A stretch of DNA of 64,000 bases, from contig JACRLR010000040.1 of the NCBI GenBank assembly GCA_016219645.1, forward strand, positions 248,001-312,000, given 5' to 3'. This stretch comes from Nitrospirota bacterium (GTDB lineage: Bacteria; Nitrospirota; Nitrospiria; Nitrospirales; Nitrospiraceae). The translations under genes were made by a program, and so were the position numbers. Every line of letters starts with the position of its first letter. Position 1 is the stretch's first letter. Positions 1-8,450 of this stretch are shown here, one piece after another. The notes under the pieces were generated by a model, which was given only the letters and a program-made list of their open reading frames with translations, had not been told where the DNA came from and did not search any database.

Positions 1-686
1 CTGTGGTGAACAACGTCGAGACTCTGGCAAACATTCCTCATATTCTCGGCCGAGGCCCCGAATGGTTTGCATCGATCGGTTCCCCGCCGAAGAGCACCGG
101 CACCAGAGTCTTCTGCGTCAGCGGTCATGTAAAGAGCCCCGGAAACTACGAGATGCCCATGGGGATCACGTTCCGTGAACTGATCTATGAGGTTGCCGGA
201 GGCATGCGGTCGGACAAACCGCTCAAGGCGTTCATTCCGGGAGGGGCGTCCGCGCCGTTCCTCACGCCGGACCACCTCGACGTCAAGCTGGATTTCGAAT
301 CAGTTGCCGCCGCCGGCTCCATGCTCGGATCCGGGGGAGTGACCGTGATGGAGGAGGGCACGCCCATGGTATGGGCCGCGCTCCGCCTGATGGAGTTTTT
401 CTATCACGAGTCTTGCGGGAAGTGCAGTCCCTGCCGTGAGGGAAGTTCGTGGCTGGTCCAGACCATGCGTCGAATCGTCGCGAAGAGGGGGCAGATGGAA
501 GACCTTGAAACATTGGTCGATCTATGCAAAAACATCGAAGGGCGAACGGTCTGCGCGTTCGGAGATGCGTCGGTTGCGCCGATTATGGGCACGCTCAAAT
601 ATTGGCGTTCTGAGTACGTCACCTTGATTCAGGAAGCAGAGGCGGCGAATCTTATTCGCCCTGAAGAGATAGCGGTGAGACATTAA
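1..686 (+). CDS. nuoF: NADH-quinone oxidoreductase subunit F, 3' part
   Basis: Last ~228 codons of the NADH/FMN-binding subunit of complex I; the 5' part lies outside the window. The visible part holds the soluble-ligand-binding beta-grasp region and the C-terminal [4Fe-4S] (N3) site: cysteines in SCGKCSPCREG plus a fourth in RTVCAFGD about 40 residues later, the CxxCxxC...C pattern of NuoF. N3 passes electrons from FMNH2 into the NuoG chain. It is first in a same-strand nuoFGHIJKLMN run. The family assignment is secure; only the start is unknown. Confidence 0.95.
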   Translation, partial: VVNNVETLANIPHILGRGPEWFASIGSPPKSTGTRVFCVSGHVKSPGNYEMPMGITFRELIYEVAGGMRSDKPLKAFIPGGASAPFLTPDHLDVKLDFESVAAAGSMLGSGGVTVMEEGTPMVWAALRLMEFFYHESCGKCSPCREGSSWLVQTMRRIVAKRGQMEDLETLVDLCKNIEGRTVCAFGDASVAPIMGTLKYWRSEYVTLIQEAEAANLIRPEEIAVRH

Positions 687-778
687 AAACGCGAAACGTA
701 AATCGTTCTTCGTTAATCGAACAGGATGGATTCTGGTCCCATCGTTTAACGGTTAACGTTTAACGAATAACGGCGAAC
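687..778. repeat. nuoF-nuoG spacer made of degenerate short repeats
   Basis: The 92-bp spacer consists largely of variants of a TTAACG/CGTTAA word, with a run of forms such as GTTTAACGGTTAACG just before nuoG. It is one member of the word-repeat spacers seen across the window. No Shine-Dalgarno sequence is obvious before the nuoG ATG. Confidence 0.5.
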
Positions 779-3445
779 ATGGCTACTACCACCACAGAGA
801 CCGTTCACTTGACGATCGACGGCATTTCCATCTCGGTGCCCAAAGGCACGCTGGTGATCGAAGCGGCTCGCCAGGCCGGCGTGATGATTCCGCATTTCTG
901 CTACCATCCGAAACTCAAGCCGGATGCGAACTGTCGCATGTGTCTTGTCGAAATCGAACGGGTGAGAAAGCTCCAGACCTCTTGCAGCACCGTGGCAACC
1001 GAAGGCATGGCGGTTCGGACGGCCACGACGGTCGTGAACGACGCCCACAAGTCAGTACTCGAATTCATTCTGGCGAATCATCCGCTGGATTGCCCGGTCT
1101 GCGACCAAGGCGGGAGATGCGACCTCCAAGACTTTTCCCATCAATACACCGCGACCAGCCGATTTACCGAGACCAAGCGTATTTTCCAGAAGGAATATTT
1201 TAGTCCTCTGATCGAAACACAGATGAACCGTTGCGTGCAATGTTTGCGTTGCGTTCGCTACTGCGACGAGGTGATGGACGTGAAGGCCCTCGCCCCGATC
1301 GGACGAGGTACGATGACCGAGATCAAGTCCTTTGGCGCCCACCCCTTGGACTGCGAATTCTGCGGCGGCTGCGTACAGATCTGTCCGGTCGGCGCCATCA
1401 CCAGCCGGCTCTCGATGTACGAATACCGTCCCTGGATGCTCAAACGCGCCGACACGATCTGCGGTTTTTGCGGCGACGGTTGCCAGATTACGGTTCAAAC
1501 CAAGGCCCAGCAGTTGATCGAGGTAAACAGCGCCCATGGCGGGGGCCGGAACAACGGCGACCTCTGCGCACGGGGCTATTTTGGATTTCATGCGACGAGC
1601 CATCCCGACCGAGTGACCCATCCGTTGATCAGAAGGAACGGTGTGCTGGTCGAAGCGACATGGGAGGAAGCGTTGGAATTTGTGGCCGGAGAGACTAACC
1701 GGCTCAAGCTGGCGCATGGCCCTCAGGCCTTCGGCGGGCTGATTTCCGGCCGCTGTACCAACGAAGAGCTCTATCTGTTCCAGAAGTTCATGCGCCTGAC
1801 GATCGGCACCAATAACCTCGACAGCAGCGCCCGGTATGGCCATGTCAACGGGATACAGGCGATGCGACGAGTGCAGGGCACGCATCGCTGGACCCTGTCG
1901 TTTGAGGACATTGTGCAAGCGGACGTATTGCTCCTGATCGGCACGAACATCACCGAAGCCAATCCGATTACGGGCCTTAAAGTAAAAGAAGCCGTCAAGA
2001 AACACGATGCGACGTTATTGACGATCGAAGCACTCCAGCCCGCAGTCGGCACGATCAGCAACATTACCAACCTGTCGCAGCAACATTTCTGCGTTGCGCC
2101 GTCCCAGTTCGGTGCGGCGGTTCTGGGATTGCTGAAGGCTGTGGTCGAGGGAGACTATGTCGATAGTTCCATCCGTCAACGGGCGTCGGCCTACGTCTCG
2201 GCCGTTGCTCACGCGGTCGGGCTGCTTTCCTGGGACGATCTGGCTCTGAGCACGGGGATCTCGCGTGAGTCGTTCTCCCAGATGGCCGTCTCTGTGGCAA
2301 GAGGACGCCGAGTCGTGGTGCTCGCCGGCCAAACTCTGTTACGCAGCCAGGGCAGTTATGGCATCTGCCTCAATCTTCTCGATCTGCTTCTCTTGTCCGG
2401 AAAATTGAGCGAACAGGGCTGCGGCTTGGCTCCCTTGGCGGAAGAAAACAACGATCAAGGAGCGGTTGAAATGGGGGCGGTTGCGGAGTTGTTGCCGGGC
2501 GCTCGAGACCTTTCTGATCAGGACTCTCGGGCTCTCATGATTCGTGCCTGGAAAGAGGAACTCCCCCCGGTACCGGGAGGGACGCTGGTCGAGATGATCG
2601 ACCGGGCAGGCGCCGGGACCATCAAGAGCCTCTTCGTCATTGGAGAGAATCCCGCCGGGAGCCTTCCGCCTCAGCTCAGAGTCAAAGAGGCGCTGGGTAA
2701 ACTCGATCTTCTTGTATGCCAGGAACTCTTTCTCACGGAAACCGCGGCACTCGCCCATGTGGTGCTTCCCGCTGCGTCCGCCATGGAAAAAGCCGGGACC
2801 TTCACCAATACCGAGGGCCATGTCCAGGCCGTTCGGCCCGCAATCGATCCGGTGGGAGACAGCCGGCCAGACTGGGAAATCCTCTCGGCGTTTTCAGTCT
2901 TTCTCGGCGCGCCGCTGGAATACGGCGAGGCCAAAGAAATCCTCAAGGAGATCCGGTCGGTGATCCCCGGCTATGGATCGCTTGGGCCAGCGCCGACTGC
3001 TCCCACCGTGGATCCTGCCGCCATCGAACGATATATCACCGAGGGATATCGCCGCGACGTGGCGGTTCGGTATACTCTGCCCGCGCGAACTCCGCGTCAG
3101 GAGGAAACGGTCCAGCTTGGACTGGTCCAAAGCCTGTTTCATTCAGGAAAACTGTCGACTCATTCGAAGGGACTGCTGCAGATCGAACCGAGCGGGTTCT
3201 TGCAGATGAATCCCCTGGATGCAGCCCGATTCTCTCTCAGCCCGGGAGACCGGGCCTGTCTCTCAAACAACCGTGGCTCATTCACAACCACGGTGAAGCT
3301 GTTCGATCGGGTGCCCGAGGGGTTGGCCTGGTTCCCCGATCATTTCGCGCAGGAGGCCCTGCAACTGTTCGACTGTGTGATCGATCCGGATACGAAAGCC
3401 CCGTCCTTTAGGACGACGGTTGTGTCCGTGAAGAAAACCACATGA
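779..3445 (+). CDS. nuoG: NADH-quinone oxidoreductase subunit G
   Basis: 888-residue electron-wire subunit of the complex I peripheral arm. Cluster ligands in order: [2Fe-2S] at C41, C52, C55, C69; N5 at H101, C105, C108, C114; a ferredoxin-like pair at C152/155/158/162 and C192/195/198/202; and a CxxCxxxC group at C228, C231, C235 with a distal Cys in GDLCARG, matching the extra N7 cluster of many bacterial NuoG. The rest is a molybdopterin-oxidoreductase-like domain, which in NuoG holds no cofactor. The extra cluster and length resemble the bacterial long form. It transfers electrons from NuoF toward NuoI. Confidence 0.96.
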   Translation: MATTTTETVHLTIDGISISVPKGTLVIEAARQAGVMIPHFCYHPKLKPDANCRMCLVEIERVRKLQTSCSTVATEGMAVRTATTVVNDAHKSVLEFILANHPLDCPVCDQGGRCDLQDFSHQYTATSRFTETKRIFQKEYFSPLIETQMNRCVQCLRCVRYCDEVMDVKALAPIGRGTMTEIKSFGAHPLDCEFCGGCVQICPVGAITSRLSMYEYRPWMLKRADTICGFCGDGCQITVQTKAQQLIEVNSAHGGGRNNGDLCARGYFGFHATSHPDRVTHPLIRRNGVLVEATWEEALEFVAGETNRLKLAHGPQAFGGLISGRCTNEELYLFQKFMRLTIGTNNLDSSARYGHVNGIQAMRRVQGTHRWTLSFEDIVQADVLLLIGTNITEANPITGLKVKEAVKKHDATLLTIEALQPAVGTISNITNLSQQHFCVAPSQFGAAVLGLLKAVVEGDYVDSSIRQRASAYVSAVAHAVGLLSWDDLALSTGISRESFSQMAVSVARGRRVVVLAGQTLLRSQGSYGICLNLLDLLLLSGKLSEQGCGLAPLAEENNDQGAVEMGAVAELLPGARDLSDQDSRALMIRAWKEELPPVPGGTLVEMIDRAGAGTIKSLFVIGENPAGSLPPQLRVKEALGKLDLLVCQELFLTETAALAHVVLPAASAMEKAGTFTNTEGHVQAVRPAIDPVGDSRPDWEILSAFSVFLGAPLEYGEAKEILKEIRSVIPGYGSLGPAPTAPTVDPAAIERYITEGYRRDVAVRYTLPARTPRQEETVQLGLVQSLFHSGKLSTHSKGLLQIEPSGFLQMNPLDAARFSLSPGDRACLSNNRGSFTTTVKLFDRVPEGLAWFPDHFAQEALQLFDCVIDPDTKAPSFRTTVVSVKKTT

Positions 3446-3494
3446 ACGGACGAGAAGCCATTGTATTTTTCACTTGTCATCCGGGAGTGCTGCA

Positions 3495-4589
3495 GTGACT
3501 GAGCTAAGTTTGCGACTTGCAGTTTCCTTCGTCCAGATACTGGCGGAGTGTAGCATCGTGATGTTGACGGTCGCGATCATGACCCTGGCCGAGCGGAAGG
3601 TGCTTGGCTGGATGCAGGATCGTATGGGCCCGATGGAGGTCGGTCCTTACGGAATCCTCCAACCGCTTGCCGATGGCGTCAAACTGTTCTTCAAGGAGGA
3701 CATTGTGCCGGCCGGTGCAAACAAGGCGATGTTCGCCCTCGCGCCGATGCTGACCATGGTTGTCTCCCTGATCGGATTCGCCGTCATCCCCTTCGGCCCG
3801 AACGTCACGCTGGATATTAATGGGCTCATGATCAAACCGTTTGTCATCGCGGACATCAACATCGGGATCTTATACATCCTGGCGATCGCCTCTATCGGCG
3901 CGTACGGCATTATCCTGGGAGGCTGGTCATCGAACAGTAAGTATTCACTGCTCGGAGGTTTGCGTTCCGCAGCCCAGGTGATCAGTTACGAGTTGAACGT
4001 CGGGCTGGCTATCGTCGGCGTCCTGCTGTTGTCCGGATCCTTGAGCCTCGTAGAGATTACGGAGGCGCAGGCAGGCGGCTTCTGGCATTGGTTCATCTGG
4101 GGAGCGCGCCCTGACGGGTTCTTCCCGATTCATACACAAGTCTTTGCCTTTGTCGTGTTCCTGATTTCCGGCGTGGCCGAAACCAATCGTATCCCCTTCG
4201 ATTTGCCGGAGGCCGAAAGTGAACTCGTGGCCGGATTCTTCACGGAATACAGCGGTATGAAGTTCGCTTTCTTCGTCAGCGCAGAATACGCGAGTATGGT
4301 TCTTGTGTCTTGCGTGGCCGCGTCGCTGTTCCTGGGTGGTTGGAATGCGCCATATCCCGGCACGATCTTCGAGTATATCGGCCTAGAAGAGCTGGCCTGG
4401 ATAGAGCACATCATGTGGTTTGCGGGGAAGGTCTATTTTTTCCTCTTCGTATTTATCTGGTTACGTGCGACGTTGCCTCGGCTGCGCTATGATCAATTGA
4501 TGCGGTTCGGCTGGAAGGTTCTCTTGCCGATCGCCTTGGCCAACATCATCATCACAGCCATCACCGTGTATTTCTTTCCGCGGGGCTGA
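3495..4589 (+). CDS. nuoH: NADH-quinone oxidoreductase subunit H
   Basis: Membrane subunit that, with the NuoB/D interface, forms the quinone-access channel of complex I. About eight hydrophobic segments; the conserved loops AERKVLGWMQDRMGP near the N-terminus and FDLPEAESELVAGFFTEYSG in the middle are family signatures carrying acidic residues of the E-channel. A TTG start at 3474 is possible. I prefer GTG at 3495, because GGGAG lies 7 nt before it and the seven extra residues are not typical of NuoH. Product 364 residues, normal length. Follows nuoG by about 50 bp. Confidence 0.93.
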   Translation: MTELSLRLAVSFVQILAECSIVMLTVAIMTLAERKVLGWMQDRMGPMEVGPYGILQPLADGVKLFFKEDIVPAGANKAMFALAPMLTMVVSLIGFAVIPFGPNVTLDINGLMIKPFVIADINIGILYILAIASIGAYGIILGGWSSNSKYSLLGGLRSAAQVISYELNVGLAIVGVLLLSGSLSLVEITEAQAGGFWHWFIWGARPDGFFPIHTQVFAFVVFLISGVAETNRIPFDLPEAESELVAGFFTEYSGMKFAFFVSAEYASMVLVSCVAASLFLGGWNAPYPGTIFEYIGLEELAWIEHIMWFAGKVYFFLFVFIWLRATLPRLRYDQLMRFGWKVLLPIALANIIITAITVYFFPRG

Positions 4590-4739
4590 GGCGGTTTATT
4601 TGGTTTGTTTGGTTTCTTTTGTTTCTTTGGTTGGCAGGATCGAGATTGATGAGGATGCGCAGATATTAACTCTATCGAGACAATGCAGAACAACTAAACA
4701 AACCAAACGAACCAAACAAACAAGACAGACTAGACAAAC
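4590..4739. repeat. Inverted word-repeat hairpin between nuoH and nuoI
   Basis: Left arm has T/G-rich words (TTTGGTTTGTTTGGTTTC), right arm their complements (AACAAACCAAACGAACCAAA), separated by about 70 bp. The transcript could fold into a long imperfect stem inside the complex I operon. The same word family recurs at 12475-12555. Confidence 0.7.
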
Positions 4740-5279
4740 ATGACTTTCAAGGCGTGGATCAAAACCGTTACGTTTTACGAGCTCATCGTCGGGATGAAAG
4801 CGACGATGTCGCATCTCCTGCATTACAAGCCGATCACCTTGCAATACCCCCATGAAAAGCGGACGCTGCCGGACAACTATCGTGGCATGCTTTCCCTGTT
4901 GCGATACGACGACGGGACGGAAAAATGTGTCGGCTGCGATCTGTGCGAAGCCGCCTGCCCATCGCGTGTCATCCGTGTGGTCAGCGCAGAAGTACCCGGC
5001 GAACCGACGAAGCGTTACTCAAAAGAATATTACATGGATATGACACGCTGCCTGTTCTGCGGCTTGTGTGTCGATGCTTGTCCGGTCGATGCCCTCGGCA
5101 TGACGCGCGAATACGAGTGGTCGGTGTACGACAAACGGCAACTGCACCTCAACAAGGAACAATTGCTCGCCATCGGCGACCGGTCGTTCCCGGTTCGCGA
5201 GAAGCAGTTGGAACTCCAGCACCCGAACGTGGCGTTTTTCAACGTCGCGTTCAAACACCTGCCGCAAAAACCTGACTGA
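4740..5279 (+). CDS. nuoI: NADH-quinone oxidoreductase subunit I
   Basis: 179-residue two-[4Fe-4S] ferredoxin subunit carrying clusters N6a and N6b between NuoG and the terminal cluster N2 in NuoB. Two canonical motifs are visible: CVGCDLCEAACP and CLFCGLCVDACP, about 45 residues apart. The N-terminal amphipathic segment (KAWIKTVTFYELIVGMKATMSHLL) is the usual membrane-surface anchor. Start is ATG at 4740; no clear ribosome site, since the preceding bases belong to the repeat arm. Confidence 0.95.
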   Translation: MTFKAWIKTVTFYELIVGMKATMSHLLHYKPITLQYPHEKRTLPDNYRGMLSLLRYDDGTEKCVGCDLCEAACPSRVIRVVSAEVPGEPTKRYSKEYYMDMTRCLFCGLCVDACPVDALGMTREYEWSVYDKRQLHLNKEQLLAIGDRSFPVREKQLELQHPNVAFFNVAFKHLPQKPD

Positions 5280-5435
5280 ACCGCCTGCGCCTGATTACTG
5301 CGCGAGACTGGCAAGACGGGTGAGAAGTACGCGACAGGCAGAACCGGGGCTTGGGCATCGGGCGTATCGATGCCTGTCTCTCTCGGCGCGCCCGTCGCGC
5401 GTGAGAGCAGCGAACGGCAAAGAAGGACATGTGTG

Positions 5436-5951
5436 ATGGAACAGGCATTCTTTTTCTATTTTGCGTTCGTCATTGCGGCCACATCGGTGCTCGTCGTCGC
5501 GTTGCGCAATCCTATTTATAGCACGCTGGCGTTGCTGATCATGTTTTTCCACGTGGCGGGGCTCTATGTCACGCTCCACGCAGAATTCCTCGCTGCCGTT
5601 CAAATCATCGTCTACGCCGGCGCCATCTTGGTCCTCTACCTCTTCGTCGTCATGTTGCTGAATCTGAAACAAGATGTCCGCTACCATCGGCAATGGCCCA
5701 TCGCCGCGGTGGTGGGCGTGAGCCTGGCCGTCGAGGCCCTCATCCTCACGGCGATGAAGGGCTGGACGACCCCTGCCGCGGCAACCGGCACAGAAACGGC
5801 GATCGCCGGAGTAGGCAATACGGAAACCATCGGAGACGTACTCTATACCACCTATTTGTTTCCCTTCGAGGTGGCGTCCGTGATCCTACTCGTGGCGATG
5901 ATCGGCGCCATCGTGCTCGCGAAAAAAGACATTGGAGAGCGTGAAGCGTGA
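5436..5951 (+). CDS. nuoJ: NADH-quinone oxidoreductase subunit J
   Basis: 171-residue membrane subunit with five hydrophobic segments, part of the proton-translocating arm next to NuoK. The segment [18 protein letters not shown] is the conserved NuoJ helix 3 (pi-bulge region). The open frame begins at 5370, but ATG 5436 is preceded by AAGAAGGA with 8-nt spacing, and the 22 extra residues are not hydrophobic or conserved. The 156-bp gap after nuoI holds no gene. Confidence 0.93.
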   Translation: MEQAFFFYFAFVIAATSVLVVALRNPIYSTLALLIMFFHVAGLYVTLHAEFLAAVQIIVYAGAILVLYLFVVMLLNLKQDVRYHRQWPIAAVVGVSLAVEALILTAMKGWTTPAAATGTETAIAGVGNTETIGDVLYTTYLFPFEVASVILLVAMIGAIVLAKKDIGEREA

Positions 5952-6045
5952 AGCGCTATTCGTTAAAGACCCCGGGTTGTCACCCTCTTTCGACGTTTCA
6001 CGTTTCACGTTTCACGTTTCACGAGGCGCGCTTCACGAGGGTTTC
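5952..6045. repeat. TTTCACG tandem words between nuoJ and nuoK
   Basis: Perfect tandem copies of the 7-mer TTTCACG around 5996-6022, complementary to GTGAAGCGTGAAGCG overlapping the end of nuoJ. Same word family as 26930-27000, 35640-35735 and 57335-57405. Confidence 0.7.
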
Positions 6046-6351
6046 ATGACGGTCCCGTTGTCCTACTATCTTGTGCTGAGCGGCATCATGTTCCTGACGG
6101 GAGTGATCGGGGTGCTCCTTCGGCGGAATATCATCATCATCTTGCTGTCGGTCGAATTGATGTTGAACGCGACAAACATTAACTTTGTCGCCTTTTCGCA
6201 ATACTTCCACAATGTGGCAGGGCAGGTCTTCGTCTTCTTTACCCTCACCGTCGCCGCGGCGGAAGTCGCAGTCGGATTGGCCATCATCATTGCCCTGTAT
6301 CGAGCCAAATCGACGATCAACATCGACGAATTTCAATTGCTGAAGTGGTAG
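6046..6351 (+). CDS. nuoK: NADH-quinone oxidoreductase subunit K
   Basis: 101-residue, three-helix membrane subunit (MrpC-like). It carries the two buried glutamates of the family, in [18 protein letters not shown] and in [19 protein letters not shown]. The frame is open from 5932, but that would translate the TTTCACG repeat; ATG 6046 gives the standard length and start ([16 protein letters not shown]). A short GAGGG lies just upstream. Confidence 0.93.
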   Translation: MTVPLSYYLVLSGIMFLTGVIGVLLRRNIIIILLSVELMLNATNINFVAFSQYFHNVAGQVFVFFTLTVAAAEVAVGLAIIIALYRAKSTINIDEFQLLKW

Positions 6352-6359
6352 AGGAGAGA

Positions 6360-6462
6360 ATGTCAACGGTCATTGGTCAACAGTCTTTGGTGAGGGAATA
6401 TGGCTCTGGCCCGCTTTTTCTCCGTGACCCAATGACCAGTGACTATTGACCGCTGACCACCT
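6360..6462. repeat. GGTCA/TGACC word hairpin between nuoK and nuoL
   Basis: Left words such as CAACGGTCATTGGTCAACAG face right words GACCAGTGACTATTGACC and GCTGACCACC. The arms are mutually complementary and leave no recognisable ribosome site before nuoL. Related to the nuoL-nuoM spacer. Confidence 0.6.
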
Positions 6463-8361
6463 ATGACGTACGCACTGATCCCACTGCTTCCCTTCGCGGC
6501 GTTCCTGATTCTCGGGATTTTCGGACATTGGATCAAGGATAAGGCCCATCTCGTCGCCGTTCCAGCCGTTGTCGTGTCGTGGCTGCTGGCGCTCATGGTC
6601 TTCTTCGATGTCGCCGGCGGGCACCAGACGAGCTTCCCGCTTTACACCTGGCTGACCTCGGGTCTGCTCGATATTCACATCGGCTTCTCCATCGACCGGC
6701 TCACAGCTGTCATGCTGCTTCTCGTCACGACCGTGAGTTCACTGGTCCATATCTATACCATCGGCTACATGCACGGAGATTCCGGGTACGCACGGTTTTT
6801 CAGCTATATCGCGCTCTTCACCTTCTCGATGCTGATGTTGGTGATGGCGGACAACCTGCTTCAACTCTTTATCTTCTGGGAAGCCGTCGGACTCTGTTCC
6901 TATTTGCTCATCGGCCACTGGTACGATCGTCCGGCTGCTTGCTCCGCTGCGACGAAGGCCTTCATTGTCAACCGTGTCGGCGACTTCGGCTTCATGCTCG
7001 GGCTGCTGCTGGTCTGGTACAGCTTTGGATCGCTCGACTATTCAGAAATCTTCGTGCGCGCGCACGAGTCGGCAGGCGAAGTCATCAACGTCCTCGGTCC
7101 GTTTGGAGGAACCTGGGATATCTCCCTGCTCACGCTCATCTGCGTCTTATTGTTTACCGGCGCAGTCGGTAAATCGGCTCAGGTGCCGCTCCACGTCTGG
7201 CTGCCGGATGCGATGGAAGGCCCCACTCCCATCTCGGCGCTCATTCATGCTGCGACAATGGTCACCGCCGGCGTGTTCATGGTCGCGCGATTGGCTCCCC
7301 TCTATAATCTGTCTTCTACCGCCATGGCGCTCGTCGCGATCACGGGCGGAGTCACCATGGTCGTTGGGGCGACCATTGCCCTGACCCAGACCGACATCAA
7401 GCGCGTGGTTGCCTATTCGACCGTCAGTCAGCTCGGCTACATGATCATGGCCTGCGGGCTCGGTGCCTATGCCGCCGGCATGTATCACCTCTTGACACAC
7501 GGTGCCTTCAAGGCCCTGCTGTTTCTCGGTTGCGGGTCCGTCATCATCGCCCTGCATCACGAACAGGATATGCGGCGTATGGGCGGGCTGAAACACAAAT
7601 TGCCGATTACCTATTGGACGTTCGTGGTGGGCTCGCTCGCCCTCGCGGGATTCCCCCTGACGTCAGGATTCTTCAGCAAGGACCATCTGCTCGTCGCGGC
7701 CTGGTCGGCTGGACCCCTCGGTCAGGTCCTGACCGTGCTCGGCCTCGTGACGGCGCTGATGACGGCGTTCTATAGTTTCCGGCTGGTCTTCGTGACATTC
7801 TGGGGTCCCTCGCATGTCGATCCTCATCATGCGGACCACGTCCACGAGCCTTCGAACACGATGACCCTGCCGCTGATCGTCTTGGCTATATTCAGCATCC
7901 TCACAGGCTATCTTGGCATTCCAGAGTTTCTTGACCCCATGTTCGAGACGGCCGCGGGCGAGGCGGCTCACGGTGGAGGAGCCTCCACCGGCATCATGGC
8001 AGTGGCCACCGGCATGGGATTGCTCGGAATCGCATGCGCCTATTATGTCTATGTGCTCAACCCGGCCCTGCCGGATCGACTTGCTCAACTGTGGCAGTCG
8101 TTGTATCGGGCTTCGCTGAACAAATGGTATGTCGACGAGGTCTACGACCGGACGATCGTTCGCCCCACCTTTGCCGGCGCAACCGGACTGTGGAAGCGCG
8201 TGGATGTCAACGTGATCGACGGTGCAGTGAACGGCGTGGCCCGCGCGATCGCTTGGGGAGGGTGGCTCTTGAGGCTCACGCAAAGCGGACAGGCGCAACA
8301 TTATGCGCTTGGGATGGCGCTCGGGGCCGTGGTCCTTTTTACGATGTTCTTCTTCTTATAA
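6463..8361 (+). CDS. nuoL: NADH-quinone oxidoreductase subunit L
   Basis: 632-residue antiporter-like subunit at the distal end of the membrane arm. About 16 hydrophobic segments. Conserved helix-5 glutamate in LLQLFIFWEAVGLCSYLLIGHW; the proton-channel loop VGKSAQVPLHVWLPDAMEGP followed by PISALIHAATMVTAGVFM; and the C-terminal lateral helix region (NKWYVDEVYDRTIVRP) that distinguishes NuoL from NuoM/N. Normal length. One of three antiporter-like subunits here (L, M, N), one copy each. Confidence 0.96.
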   Translation: MTYALIPLLPFAAFLILGIFGHWIKDKAHLVAVPAVVVSWLLALMVFFDVAGGHQTSFPLYTWLTSGLLDIHIGFSIDRLTAVMLLLVTTVSSLVHIYTIGYMHGDSGYARFFSYIALFTFSMLMLVMADNLLQLFIFWEAVGLCSYLLIGHWYDRPAACSAATKAFIVNRVGDFGFMLGLLLVWYSFGSLDYSEIFVRAHESAGEVINVLGPFGGTWDISLLTLICVLLFTGAVGKSAQVPLHVWLPDAMEGPTPISALIHAATMVTAGVFMVARLAPLYNLSSTAMALVAITGGVTMVVGATIALTQTDIKRVVAYSTVSQLGYMIMACGLGAYAAGMYHLLTHGAFKALLFLGCGSVIIALHHEQDMRRMGGLKHKLPITYWTFVVGSLALAGFPLTSGFFSKDHLLVAAWSAGPLGQVLTVLGLVTALMTAFYSFRLVFVTFWGPSHVDPHHADHVHEPSNTMTLPLIVLAIFSILTGYLGIPEFLDPMFETAAGEAAHGGGASTGIMAVATGMGLLGIACAYYVYVLNPALPDRLAQLWQSLYRASLNKWYVDEVYDRTIVRPTFAGATGLWKRVDVNVIDGAVNGVARAIAWGGWLLRLTQSGQAQHYALGMALGAVVLFTMFFFL

Positions 8362-8367
8362 GGAGCG

Positions 8368-8450
8368 TCAATGGTTACTGGTCACTGGTCACTGGGAACA
8401 TCGAAGTGTTGTTCTCTCGCCAATGCCCATGGCCAATTGACCACTGACCA
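8368..8450. repeat. GGTCACTGG / TGACCAATGACC hairpin between nuoL and nuoM
   Basis: Left arm TGGTTACTGGTCACTGGTCA pairs with right arm TTGACCACTGACCAATGACC, which runs directly into the nuoM start codon. Same word family as the nuoK-nuoL spacer. Confidence 0.65.

Noticed and set aside
1052-2005. 317-codon open frame antisense to nuoG
   Set aside because: It overlaps a gene with clear iron-sulfur motifs, shows no recognisable domain and no ribosome site; a high-G+C mirror frame.
5990-6030. Tandem TTTCACG copies considered as a CRISPR array
   Set aside because: Units are 7 bp with no unique spacers and are too short for a CRISPR; they belong to the word hairpins.
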